A stretch of 14,976 bases of DNA, from the NCBI GenBank assembly GCA_017442025.1, contig JAFSBD010000333.1, forward strand, positions 1-14,976, in the 5' to 3' direction. The notes beneath the pieces were generated by a model. That model was not told the origin of the DNA. It searched no databases and was given only the letters and a program-made list of their open reading frames with translations. How positions within the stretch are numbered: the first letter of the stretch is position 1; the number at the start of each line of letters is the position of its first letter. The DNA comes from Clostridia bacterium (lineage in GTDB: Bacteria; Bacillota; Clostridia; Oscillospirales; QAKW01). A program made the translations under genes and the position numbers. Below are positions 7,811 to 14,254 of this stretch, piece by piece.

Positions 7811-7826
7811 TGCGTGATTTTATTCC

Positions 7827-7834
7827 AAGGAGGA
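7827..7834 (+). promoter_or_regulatory. Ribosome binding site fixing the start of the degenerate ABC subunit
   Basis: AAGGAGGA lies 5 bases before the ATG at 7840. It rules against the longer in-frame start at 7789, which sits inside the terminator hairpin. Confidence 0.85.
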
Positions 7835-7839
7835 ATTTG

Positions 7840-9582
7840 ATGTTAAAACGGTTAGCGGGCTGCATCCGCGAATATTGGCTGTCTGCGATCCTTTCTCCGG
7901 TCATTGTTATGCTGGAGGTTGTGATCGAATGTATTATCCCCTTTGTCACTGCCGAGTTGGTCAATTCCATCAGCGCAGGCTGTTCGATGGAAACCATCTA
8001 TAAATATGGCGGGATCTTGCTGGTGATGGCGATCCTTTCGCTGACCTGCGGGGCTTTGGCGGGGCATTTTTGCGCCACCGCTTCTTGCGGGTTTGCCAAA
8101 AATCTGCGGAAGGATCTTTTTTATAAGGTGCAGGAATTTTCCTTCGGAAATATCGATAAATTCTCCACCTCCAGTTTGGTTACGCGGCTGACAACGGATG
8201 TGGCCAACGTCCAGATGTCCTTCATGATGCTGGTCCGCACCGCCTTCCGCGCCCCCTTTATGATGATCTTTGCGTTCATTATGGCCTTTATCATGGGCGG
8301 CAAGATGGCCTGGATCTTTGCGGTGGTCATCCCCATCTTGGGCATCGGGCTGATGATGGTGGCCAAAACCGCCATGCCCATCTTCCGCAAGGTCTTTAAA
8401 AAATACGATAACCTTAATAACTCAGTGCAGGAAAATATCCAGGGCATGCGGGTGGTCAAGGCCTATGTCCGTGAGGAGCGGGAGAGCGAAAAGTTCAATG
8501 ATGCCTCCTATAATGTGGCAATGGATTTCACCAAGGCCGAAAAGATCTTGGCGCTCAACAATCCTTTGATGCAGTTTTGCCTCAACCTGGTAATGCTGGT
8601 GGTCATTTTCTTTGGCTCTCGCCTGATTATCGGCACCGGCGGCGAAGCCTTTAACGTTGGTCAGTTTTCCGCCTTGCTTACTTACGGTATTCAGATCCTG
8701 ATGAGCCTGATGATGCTCTCTATGATCTTCGTTATGCTCACCATGTCGGCAGAATCGGCGCGCAGAATTGTGGAGGTTCTGGATGAGCAGAGCCTCATCC
8801 GCAATCCCGCCGCCCCCCTCGCCGAGGTGGCAAACGGGAGCTTGGAATTTGATCATGTCAGCTTTAAATATTCTGAAAAAGCCGAGCAGTTTGCTCTGCA
8901 GGATATCAACCTTTCCATCCCCTCCGGTGCAACGGTCGGTATTATCGGCGGCACCGGCAGTAGTAAGACCACGCTGGTTCAGCTCATCTCCCGCCTTTAT
9001 GACGTTTCGGAAGGTGCGGTGCGGGTCGGCGGCGCGGATGTTCGGGAATATGATATCAAGATCCTGCGGGATGAAGTGGCGGTGGTATTGCAAAAGAATG
9101 TTCTCTTCTCGGGCAGTATTAAAGAAAACCTGCGCTGGGGCGATAAAAACGCCACCGAGGAGGAGATGGTCCACGCCTGCAAGCTGGCCTGTGCCCATGA
9201 TTTCATCATGCAGTTCCCCGATGGATATGATACCCATATCGAGCAGGGGGGAACCAATGTTTCCGGCGGGCAGAAGCAACGCCTTTGCATCGCCCGCGCC
9301 CTGCTGAAAAAGCCCAAGATTTTGATCTTGGATGATTCCACCAGCGCGGTGGATACCCATACCGACGCAATGATCCGCAAGGCTTTCCGGGAAGAGATCC
9401 CCGCAACAACCAAGCTGATCATTGCCCAGCGCATCTCCTCGGTGGAGGATGCGGATATGATCATCGTTATGAACGGCGGCAGGATCGACGATATCGGCAA
9501 CCATGCCGAGCTTCTTTCCCGCAACGCCATCTATCAAGAGGTCTATACCTCTCAGAATAAGGGAGGTGAGCAGGATGCCTAG
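7840..9582 (+). CDS. ABC exporter subunit with degenerate ATP site (BmrC/TM287-like)
   Basis: The 580-residue half-transporter has six predicted spans (about residues 12-310) followed by an NBD. Its own ATP-site residues are altered. Walker A is GGTGSSKTT (370-378), with Ser375 where the family has Gly. Walker B is ILILDD, with Asp499 replacing the catalytic Glu. The H-loop is Gln530 (IAQR) instead of His. The signature is an active-looking VSGGQ (474-478). This combination is known from the degenerate partner of heterodimeric exporters such as TM287/288, BmrCD and LmrCD, and the adjacent gene supplies the matching catalytic partner. The likely role is export of hydrophobic or antimicrobial compounds; substrate is not readable. 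The next gene starts within its last codons (8-base overlap), consistent with stoichiometric synthesis. The start is set by a strong ribosome binding site. Confidence 0.94.
   Translation: MLKRLAGCIREYWLSAILSPVIVMLEVVIECIIPFVTAELVNSISAGCSMETIYKYGGILLVMAILSLTCGALAGHFCATASCGFAKNLRKDLFYKVQEFSFGNIDKFSTSSLVTRLTTDVANVQMSFMMLVRTAFRAPFMMIFAFIMAFIMGGKMAWIFAVVIPILGIGLMMVAKTAMPIFRKVFKKYDNLNNSVQENIQGMRVVKAYVREERESEKFNDASYNVAMDFTKAEKILALNNPLMQFCLNLVMLVVIFFGSRLIIGTGGEAFNVGQFSALLTYGIQILMSLMMLSMIFVMLTMSAESARRIVEVLDEQSLIRNPAAPLAEVANGSLEFDHVSFKYSEKAEQFALQDINLSIPSGATVGIIGGTGSSKTTLVQLISRLYDVSEGAVRVGGADVREYDIKILRDEVAVVLQKNVLFSGSIKENLRWGDKNATEEEMVHACKLACAHDFIMQFPDGYDTHIEQGGTNVSGGQKQRLCIARALLKKPKILILDDSTSAVDTHTDAMIRKAFREEIPATTKLIIAQRISSVEDADMIIVMNGGRIDDIGNHAELLSRNAIYQEVYTSQNKGGEQDA
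9561..9570 (+). promoter_or_regulatory. Ribosome binding site fixing the start of the catalytic ABC subunit
   Basis: GGGAGGTGAG inside the end of the upstream gene lies 4 bases before the ATG at 9575. It argues against the longer in-frame start at 9503, whose extra 24 residues would be encoded entirely within the upstream gene. Confidence 0.85.
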
Positions 9583-11515
9583 AAAAACCGATACCCGCCC
9601 GCCCATCAAGGTCCCCAAGGGAACGCTGATGCGGGTGGTCAAACTGCTTTTTAAGGATTATCCCATCCATCTGAGCGTGGTGGCGGTCTGCTTGCTCATT
9701 TCCGCCGTTTCGGCAACGATGCCCTCTCTCTTTATGAATAAGACCATTAAACTGATCGAGCAGGGTCTTGCGGTTGGCAAGGAGGCCGGCTGGGAGGCAG
9801 GTCTTGCGGCTGTTGCGGGGGATATTACCCGCCTGACGATCGGGCTGATCTGCGTTTATGCTTTGGCGCTGACCTGCTCCTTTACCTATAATCGGCTGAT
9901 GGCCATCGTTACCCAGGGCTTTTTGCATAAGATGCGCAAGCGGATGTTCGACGGAATGCAACGCCTGCCCATCCGCTATTTCGATACCCATACCCATGGC
10001 GATATCATGAGCCATTATACCAACGATATCGATACCCTGCGTCAGCTCGTTTCCCAGAGCTTGCCCCATCTCTTGAACGCCATCGTGATCATCACCATGT
10101 GTGTATCCATCCTTTCTTTCTATAGCATCTGGATGTTTTTGGTGGTAATTTTGGGCGTGATCGCCATGTTTCTGGTTACCAAGACGGTAGGTGGTAATAG
10201 TGCCCGCTTCTTTGTCCGCCAGCAACAGTCGGTGGGTAAGGTCGAAGGTTATGTGGAGGAGATGATGAACGGGCAAAAGGTCGTTCAGGTCTTCAACCAT
10301 GAGGAAAAGAATAAGCAGGATTTCGATCGGCTCAATGAGCAGTTATTCAAAGATGCCGAAAGCGCCAATAAGTTTGCCAATATCCTGATGCCCATCCTCG
10401 GTAATATCGGCAATATCCTCTATGTGGCGGTGGCAGTTACCGGCGGTATTTTGATGACCCTCAAGGTGCCCAATCTCTCCTTGGCTGGCTTCGGCGCGCC
10501 CCTCACTATCGCGGCGGTAGTGCCCTTTATCAATATGACCCGCCAATTCTGCGCCAATATCTCCCAGATCTCCCAGCAGGTCAATGCGGTTGTGATGGCC
10601 CAGGCGGGCGCGGCGCGGATCTTTGCGCTGATGGATCAGGAGCCCGAGGCCGATGATGGGTATGTTACCCTCGTCAACTGCCGCGAAGAGGATGGCAAGA
10701 TCATTGAGTGCGCCGAGCGCACCGGCCTTTGGGCCTGGAAGCATCCCCATCAGGCCGATGGAACCGTTACCTATACCAAGCTGGCAGGGGATGTGGTTCT
10801 CGATCATGTGGATTTCGGGTATGTGCCCGAAAAGATCGTGCTCCATGATGTTACCCTTTATGCCGAGCCGGGCCAGAAGGTGGCCTTCGTCGGCGCAACA
10901 GGTGCGGGTAAAACAACGATTACCAACCTCATCAATCGGTTCTATGATATTGCCGACGGCAAGATCCGCTACGACGGCATCAATATCAATAAGATCAAAA
11001 AAGCCGACCTCCGCCGCTCCCTCGGCGTGGTTTTGCAGGATACCAATCTCTTCACCGGAACGGTGATGGAAAACATCCGTTACGGCAAGCTGGACGCCAC
11101 CGACGAAGAGTGTATCGCGGCGGCCAAGTTGGCCAATGCCGATGATTTCATCCGCCGCCTGCCCGATGGTTATAATACCATGCTCACTGCCAACGGCGCG
11201 AATTTATCTCAGGGCCAGCGGCAGCTCCTTTCCATCGCCCGCGCGGCTGTCGCCGATCCTCCGGTTATGATTCTGGACGAAGCGACCTCCTCCATCGATA
11301 CCCGCACCGAAGCCTTGGTGCAAAAGGGGATGGATCAACTGATGAAAGGGCGTACTGTTTTCGTCATCGCCCACCGCTTATCCACCGTTCGTAATTCCGA
11401 TGTCATTATGGTATTGGAGCAGGGTCGCATCATCGAGCGGGGCAATCACGAAAAGTTGATCGCAGAGAAAGGAAAATACTATCAGCTCTATACCGGCGCA
11501 TTCGAACTGGAATGA
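9575..11515 (+). CDS. ABC exporter subunit with catalytic Walker motifs and LSQGQ signature (BmrD/TM288-like)
   Basis: The 646-residue half-transporter has six predicted spans (about residues 30-330) and an NBD with intact Walker A GATGAGKTT (440-448), Walker B VMILDE (Glu569) and H-loop His600. Its signature is LSQGQ (544-548), where Gly is replaced by Gln. That signature faces the degenerate Walker site of the partner, so the dimer should have one consensus and one degenerate site. Between the membrane domain and the NBD there is a roughly 45-residue linker (about 360-405), longer than usual. It contains Cys369, Cys379, His390 and His392 within VNCREEDG...WAWKHPH. The gene overlaps its partner by 8 bases and is followed 36 bases later by a strong terminator, so the pair forms a two-gene unit. 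Confidence 0.94.
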   Translation: MPRKTDTRPPIKVPKGTLMRVVKLLFKDYPIHLSVVAVCLLISAVSATMPSLFMNKTIKLIEQGLAVGKEAGWEAGLAAVAGDITRLTIGLICVYALALTCSFTYNRLMAIVTQGFLHKMRKRMFDGMQRLPIRYFDTHTHGDIMSHYTNDIDTLRQLVSQSLPHLLNAIVIITMCVSILSFYSIWMFLVVILGVIAMFLVTKTVGGNSARFFVRQQQSVGKVEGYVEEMMNGQKVVQVFNHEEKNKQDFDRLNEQLFKDAESANKFANILMPILGNIGNILYVAVAVTGGILMTLKVPNLSLAGFGAPLTIAAVVPFINMTRQFCANISQISQQVNAVVMAQAGAARIFALMDQEPEADDGYVTLVNCREEDGKIIECAERTGLWAWKHPHQADGTVTYTKLAGDVVLDHVDFGYVPEKIVLHDVTLYAEPGQKVAFVGATGAGKTTITNLINRFYDIADGKIRYDGININKIKKADLRRSLGVVLQDTNLFTGTVMENIRYGKLDATDEECIAAAKLANADDFIRRLPDGYNTMLTANGANLSQGQRQLLSIARAAVADPPVMILDEATSSIDTRTEALVQKGMDQLMKGRTVFVIAHRLSTVRNSDVIMVLEQGRIIERGNHEKLIAEKGKYYQLYTGAFELE

Positions 11516-11551
11516 GACCGTTGAAATCGGCGCAGAACAACCAGAATAAGG

Positions 11552-11578
11552 AAAGCCGCCCTTTGGGGCGGCTTTTTT
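11552..11578 (+). terminator. Strong rho-independent terminator
   Basis: AAAGCCGCCC (11552-11561), loop TTTG, then GGGCGGCTTT (11566-11575), a perfect 10-bp GC-rich stem followed by a T run to 11578 and more T residues from 11582. It ends the heterodimeric exporter unit. Confidence 0.95.
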
Positions 11579-11584
11579 ATGTTT

Positions 11585-11640
11585 TTTTCGTTTTTCATCT
11601 TTGACGTATCTATATACGTCTGCAGATGAAGAAACGAAAA
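11585..11640 (+). repeat. Long imperfect inverted repeat (stem-loop) between two operons
   Basis: Outer arms TTTTCGTTTTTCATCT (11585-11600) and AGATGAAGAAACGAAAA (11624-11640) pair with one bulge. After a small internal loop, GACGTAT (11603-11609) and ATACGTC (11614-11620) pair perfectly around a 4-base loop. No T run follows on either strand, so it is not a typical intrinsic terminator. It could be a backup 3' RNA structure, or the GACGTAT/ATACGTC core could be a protein-binding palindrome. Confidence 0.7.
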
Positions 11641-11680
11641 TCTGCATCCGATTTGAACGGTCTTTATTTCTACACGTATT

Positions 11681-11704
11681 AAATTATGTAAACCTAAATA
11701 ATTT
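11681..11704 (+). repeat. AT-rich inverted repeat upstream of the response-regulator promoter
   Basis: AAATTAT (11681-11687), 10 bases, ATAATTT (11698-11704). It is centred about 33 bases upstream of the -35 at 11726, so it is a possible operator or UP-like element. In such AT-rich sequence a 7-base arm could arise by chance. Confidence 0.35.
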
Positions 11705-11725
11705 ATGAAGTTTTTTGTTTGTCCG

Positions 11726-11754
11726 TTGCCAAGGGCGGGCGGATGTGATAAAAT
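11726..11754 (+). promoter_or_regulatory. Promoter of the two-component system
   Basis: TTGCCA (11726-11731), a 17-base spacer, TAAAAT (11749-11754), preceded by TGA giving an extended -10. Transcription would start near 11761, leaving a leader of about 15 bases that contains the GGGGGAG ribosome binding site (11765-11771) before the ATG at 11776. Confidence 0.65.
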
Positions 11755-11775
11755 GGCAGAAAAGGGGGGAGTCGC

Positions 11776-12453
11776 ATGGCGAAAATTCTTTTGGTTGAGG
11801 ATGATCTGAGCATTGTTCGTTTTCTTTCGGCATTTTTGGCGGAGGAGGGCTTTGAGGTAGAAAGTGCCTCGGGCCAGCAAAGTGCCTTGGAGCGGCTCGC
11901 CTTGGATCGTTATGATCTGGTCTTGCTGGATATCTCCCTTGCCGATGGCAACGGTTTTGCTGTCTGCTCAGCGGTGAAGAAGGAATATGAAACGCCGGTG
12001 ATCTTTCTGACTGCCAGCGGTGATGAATTCAGCGTGGTAACCGGTCTGGATCTGGGCGCGGATGATTATATCAATAAGCCTTTTCGTCCGCGGGAGTTGG
12101 TCTCCCGCATCCGAAGTGTCCTGCGGCGTTCCCGCCGCGGGAGCCCCTTGCTGGATCTGGGCGCATTGAGGGTGGATCCTGAAAAGGCGATCGTTACCAA
12201 AAAGGGGCAGGAGATCTTTCTTTCGGCCTTGGAATATCGGCTGTTGTTGGTGTTTTTAAACAATAAAGGGCTGGTTCTCAGCCGCTCCCGCCTGCTGGAG
12301 GAAATCTGGGATATTGCGGGCGAGTTTGTCAACGATAATACCCTCACCGTTTATATCAAGCGGTTGCGGGAAAAGATCGAGGATGATCCCCAAAACCCCG
12401 CCATGATCAAAACGGTGCGGGGGATCGGGTATCGGGCGGAGGATGGCAAATGA
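11776..12453 (+). CDS. OmpR/PhoB-family response regulator
   Basis: The 225-residue protein is a two-domain DNA-binding regulator. The receiver domain (about 1-115) has the acidic pocket E8/D9/D10, the phosphoacceptor Asp52 (VLLDIS), Thr79 and Lys101 (NKP). The C-terminal winged helix (about 128-222) has the expected LSALEYRLLLVFLNNKG, VNDNTLTVYIKRLREKIED and TVRGIGYRAE segments. It is the cognate partner of the kinase whose ATG overlaps its stop by four bases. OmpR-family proteins typically bind direct repeats with about 11-base spacing. Just such an array lies before the ATPase gene at 13486-13527, so the regulator probably controls that ABC operon. Sequence class and gene order recall BceR/VanR-like regulators; the input signal is not readable. 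Confidence 0.95.
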   Translation: MAKILLVEDDLSIVRFLSAFLAEEGFEVESASGQQSALERLALDRYDLVLLDISLADGNGFAVCSAVKKEYETPVIFLTASGDEFSVVTGLDLGADDYINKPFRPRELVSRIRSVLRRSRRGSPLLDLGALRVDPEKAIVTKKGQEIFLSALEYRLLLVFLNNKGLVLSRSRLLEEIWDIAGEFVNDNTLTVYIKRLREKIEDDPQNPAMIKTVRGIGYRAEDGK

Positions 12454-13460
12454 GCAGTTGGTTGTTGGACCCTGAAAAGCGTCGGTTCGGCGCAGTTTGC
12501 CTGCTGATCGCCCTTTTAGGAATCGGCGGAGGCTTTTGTTTCGGCGGGCTCGGCGGTGCGCTCTGGGCGGCGTTGATCGCCCTTGCCTTTTGCCTGGCTT
12601 TTTTTCTGCAAATTCGCCGCAGGGCGAAGAAGATCCGCCAATTCAGCCATGAGCTGGATCGGGTTCTCCATGGCGCAAGCAATGTGGAATGGGATCAATA
12701 TGCTGAAGGGGAACTGGCTGTTTTGCAAAGTGCGGTCAAAAAGCTTACCACCGAGCTGCGCGACCGCGCCGCCGCGCTGGATCGGGAAAAGGTGGAGCTG
12801 GCCGATTATTTGGCGGATATCTCCCACCAGATGCGCACGCCTCTTACCTCGGTCAATTTGATTTTATCGATGCTCTCCAACCCCGCGTTATCGGAGGAGC
12901 AACGGCTGGAGTGTACCCGCGATCTTCAGCGGATGATGCAGCGTATGGATTGGCTGATCAATGCACTTTTAAAAATGTCCCGTTTGGATAGCAATACCGC
13001 CCATCTCAAAAAGGAAGAGGTTGCAGTGCCCCTTTTGGTTCGGCGGGCGGCGGAGCCCTTGGCGGTTTCGATGGAGTTGAGGGGGCAGGAGTTGATCCTG
13101 GATCTGCAGGAGGTTTCCTATCAGGGGGATTTTGCCTGGAGCGTGGAAGCGGTGGGTAACATCCTTAAAAATTGCATGGAGCATACCCCTGCGGGCGGGA
13201 AGATCACCGTTCGGGCAAAGGAAAATCCTCTTTATTGCGAGATTGCGGTGGAAGATACCGGCAAGGGCATCGACCCTGCCGATCTGCCCCATCTTTTTGA
13301 ACGCTTCTATCGGGGGAAGAATGCCGATGCCCAAAGCATCGGCATCGGGCTGGCCCTATCCCGCATGATCGTTGCAGAGCAAAACGGTACGCTCAAAGCG
13401 GAAAACCGCCCCGAGGGCGGAGCCTGCTTTATGATAAGGTTTTACAAAGGCACGGTGTAG
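12450..13460 (+). CDS. Sensor histidine kinase with minimal extracytoplasmic loop (BceS-like layout)
   Basis: The 336-residue kinase has two adjacent hydrophobic spans (about 13-31 and 35-54) joined by only a few Gly-rich residues. It therefore lacks a sensing domain outside the membrane and belongs to the intramembrane-sensing layout. The H-box SHQMRTPLT has the phospho-acceptor His126. The HATPase domain has N-box NILKNCMEH (Asn237, Asn241), G1 DTGKG (269-273), F-box FERFYRG (from 283) and G2 GIGLA (298-302). The size matches BceS-type kinases, which commonly sense through a partner ABC transporter rather than directly. It is translationally coupled to the regulator (ATGA). Its last codons form the left arm of a perfect 15-bp hairpin. 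No residue needed for catalysis appears missing. Confidence 0.94.
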   Translation: MSSWLLDPEKRRFGAVCLLIALLGIGGGFCFGGLGGALWAALIALAFCLAFFLQIRRRAKKIRQFSHELDRVLHGASNVEWDQYAEGELAVLQSAVKKLTTELRDRAAALDREKVELADYLADISHQMRTPLTSVNLILSMLSNPALSEEQRLECTRDLQRMMQRMDWLINALLKMSRLDSNTAHLKKEEVAVPLLVRRAAEPLAVSMELRGQELILDLQEVSYQGDFAWSVEAVGNILKNCMEHTPAGGKITVRAKENPLYCEIAVEDTGKGIDPADLPHLFERFYRGKNADAQSIGIGLALSRMIVAEQNGTLKAENRPEGGACFMIRFYKGTV

Positions 13461-13478
13461 TTTTACACCGTGCCTTTG
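13445..13478 (+). terminator. Perfect hairpin over the kinase stop codon, without a T run
   Basis: CAAAGGCACGGTGTA (13445-13459) and TACACCGTGCCTTTG (13464-13478) form a perfect 15-bp stem with loop GTTT. The TAG stop (13458-13460) lies at the top of the stem. The downstream bases CTGTTAAATG are only weakly T-rich, so termination would be partial. mRNA protection or processing at the regulator-kinase / transporter junction is the alternative. Confidence 0.65.
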
Positions 13479-13485
13479 CTGTTAA

Positions 13486-13527
13486 ATGACAAAATTGTTA
13501 TGAAATAGTCATGCAACTGTCATAGCA
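13486..13527 (+). promoter_or_regulatory. Predicted response-regulator binding array upstream of the ABC operon
   Basis: Four related hexamers occur in a row: ATGACA (13486-13491, inverted), TGTTAT (13496-13501), AGTCAT (13507-13512) and TGTCAT (13518-13523). The last three are direct repeats at exactly 11-base steps, the spacing typical of OmpR/PhoB-family sites; CTGTCAT (13517-13523) equals the E. coli Pho-box half-site. The first pair, TGACA-AAAT-TGTTA (13487-13500), also resembles the TnACA-N4-TGTAA motif reported for BceR-type regulators. The array ends just upstream of an extended -10 that lacks a good -35, which suits activation by the neighbouring regulator. Confidence 0.6.
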
Positions 13528-13531
13528 TTTA

Positions 13532-13540
13532 TGGTACAAT
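13532..13540 (+). promoter_or_regulatory. Extended -10 promoter of the ATPase/permease operon, lacking a -35
   Basis: TGGTACAAT gives an extended -10, with TACAAT at 13535-13540. The bases at the -35 position (TGCAAC, 13512-13517) match poorly and fall within the repeat array, so the promoter looks activator-dependent. AAGGAG (13557-13562) is the ribosome binding site for the ATG at 13571. Confidence 0.65.
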
Positions 13541-13570
13541 GATAACAACATAAAAAAAGGAGTTGCTGGG

Positions 13571-14254
13571 ATGGAGATTTTGCGGGTTGAAAATTTAGTC
13601 AAGACCTATGGAAAGGGCGAAAATGAGGTGCGCGCCTTGGATGGCGTTACCTTTTCGGTGGAGCGGGGAAGCTTCATCGCCATCATCGGCCCTTCCGGCA
13701 GCGGAAAATCCACCCTTTTGCATATTTTGGGCGGGGTGGACCGCCCGACCTCCGGCAAGGTTTATATGGACGGTAGTGATATTTACAGCCGCAACGATGA
13801 GCAGTTGGCCATCTTTCGCCGCCGCGAGGTGGGGCTGATCTATCAGTTTTATAACCTGATCCCTGTTTTGAATGTTACCGAAAATATGACGCTGCCTGTT
13901 CTTTTGGACGGGCGGGAGATCAATCAGGAGCGGCTGGAGGAGCTTTTGGAGGTGCTGAACCTCAAGGGAAGAGAAAAGCACCTGCCCAACCAGCTTTCCG
14001 GCGGTCAGCAGCAGCGGGTTTCCATCGGGCGCGCGTTGATGAATGCGCCGATGGTGGTTCTGGCCGATGAGCCGACCGGCAATCTGGATTCCAAAAATTC
14101 CCAGGAGATCGTGGAGCTTTTAAAATATTCCAACCGCAAATATCAGCAGACCCTGATCATTATTACCCATGATGAGAATATTGCTCTGCAGGCCGACCGC
14201 ATTATTGCTTTGGAGGATGGAAGAATTGTGCGGGATGAGGTGATCCGCCGATGA
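13571..14254 (+). CDS. ABC transporter ATP-binding protein, MacB/LolD/BceA class
   Basis: This 227-residue stand-alone ATPase energises the membrane protein encoded next. The family features are complete: Walker A GPSGSGKST (40-48), Q-loop in YQFYNLIP, signature LSGGQ (142-146), Walker B VVLADE (Asp166, Glu167) followed by PTGNLD, and H-loop His200 (ITHD). The PTGNLD and FYNLIP wording is typical of the MacB/LolD/BceA class, which drives mechanotransmission to FtsX-like permeases rather than classic import. Its promoter carries the putative regulator binding array, and a 4-base overlap (ATGA) couples it to the permease. By position it corresponds to BceA in a regulator-kinase-ATPase-permease module, but substrate and exact subgroup cannot be decided from the ATPase alone. 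Confidence 0.96.
   Translation: MEILRVENLVKTYGKGENEVRALDGVTFSVERGSFIAIIGPSGSGKSTLLHILGGVDRPTSGKVYMDGSDIYSRNDEQLAIFRRREVGLIYQFYNLIPVLNVTENMTLPVLLDGREINQERLEELLEVLNLKGREKHLPNQLSGGQQQRVSIGRALMNAPMVVLADEPTGNLDSKNSQEIVELLKYSNRKYQQTLIIITHDENIALQADRIIALEDGRIVRDEVIRR

Noticed and set aside
7789..7839. Upstream in-frame start for the degenerate ABC subunit.
   Set aside because: That ATG lies in the terminator hairpin, while a strong AAGGAGGA sits correctly before the ATG at 7840.
8422..9642. A 406-residue open frame on the minus strand across the ABC exporter genes.
   Set aside because: It is antisense to a clear ABC NBD with all motifs, has no ribosome binding site or recognisable domain, and spans the junction of two real genes. 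It looks like a codon-bias shadow.
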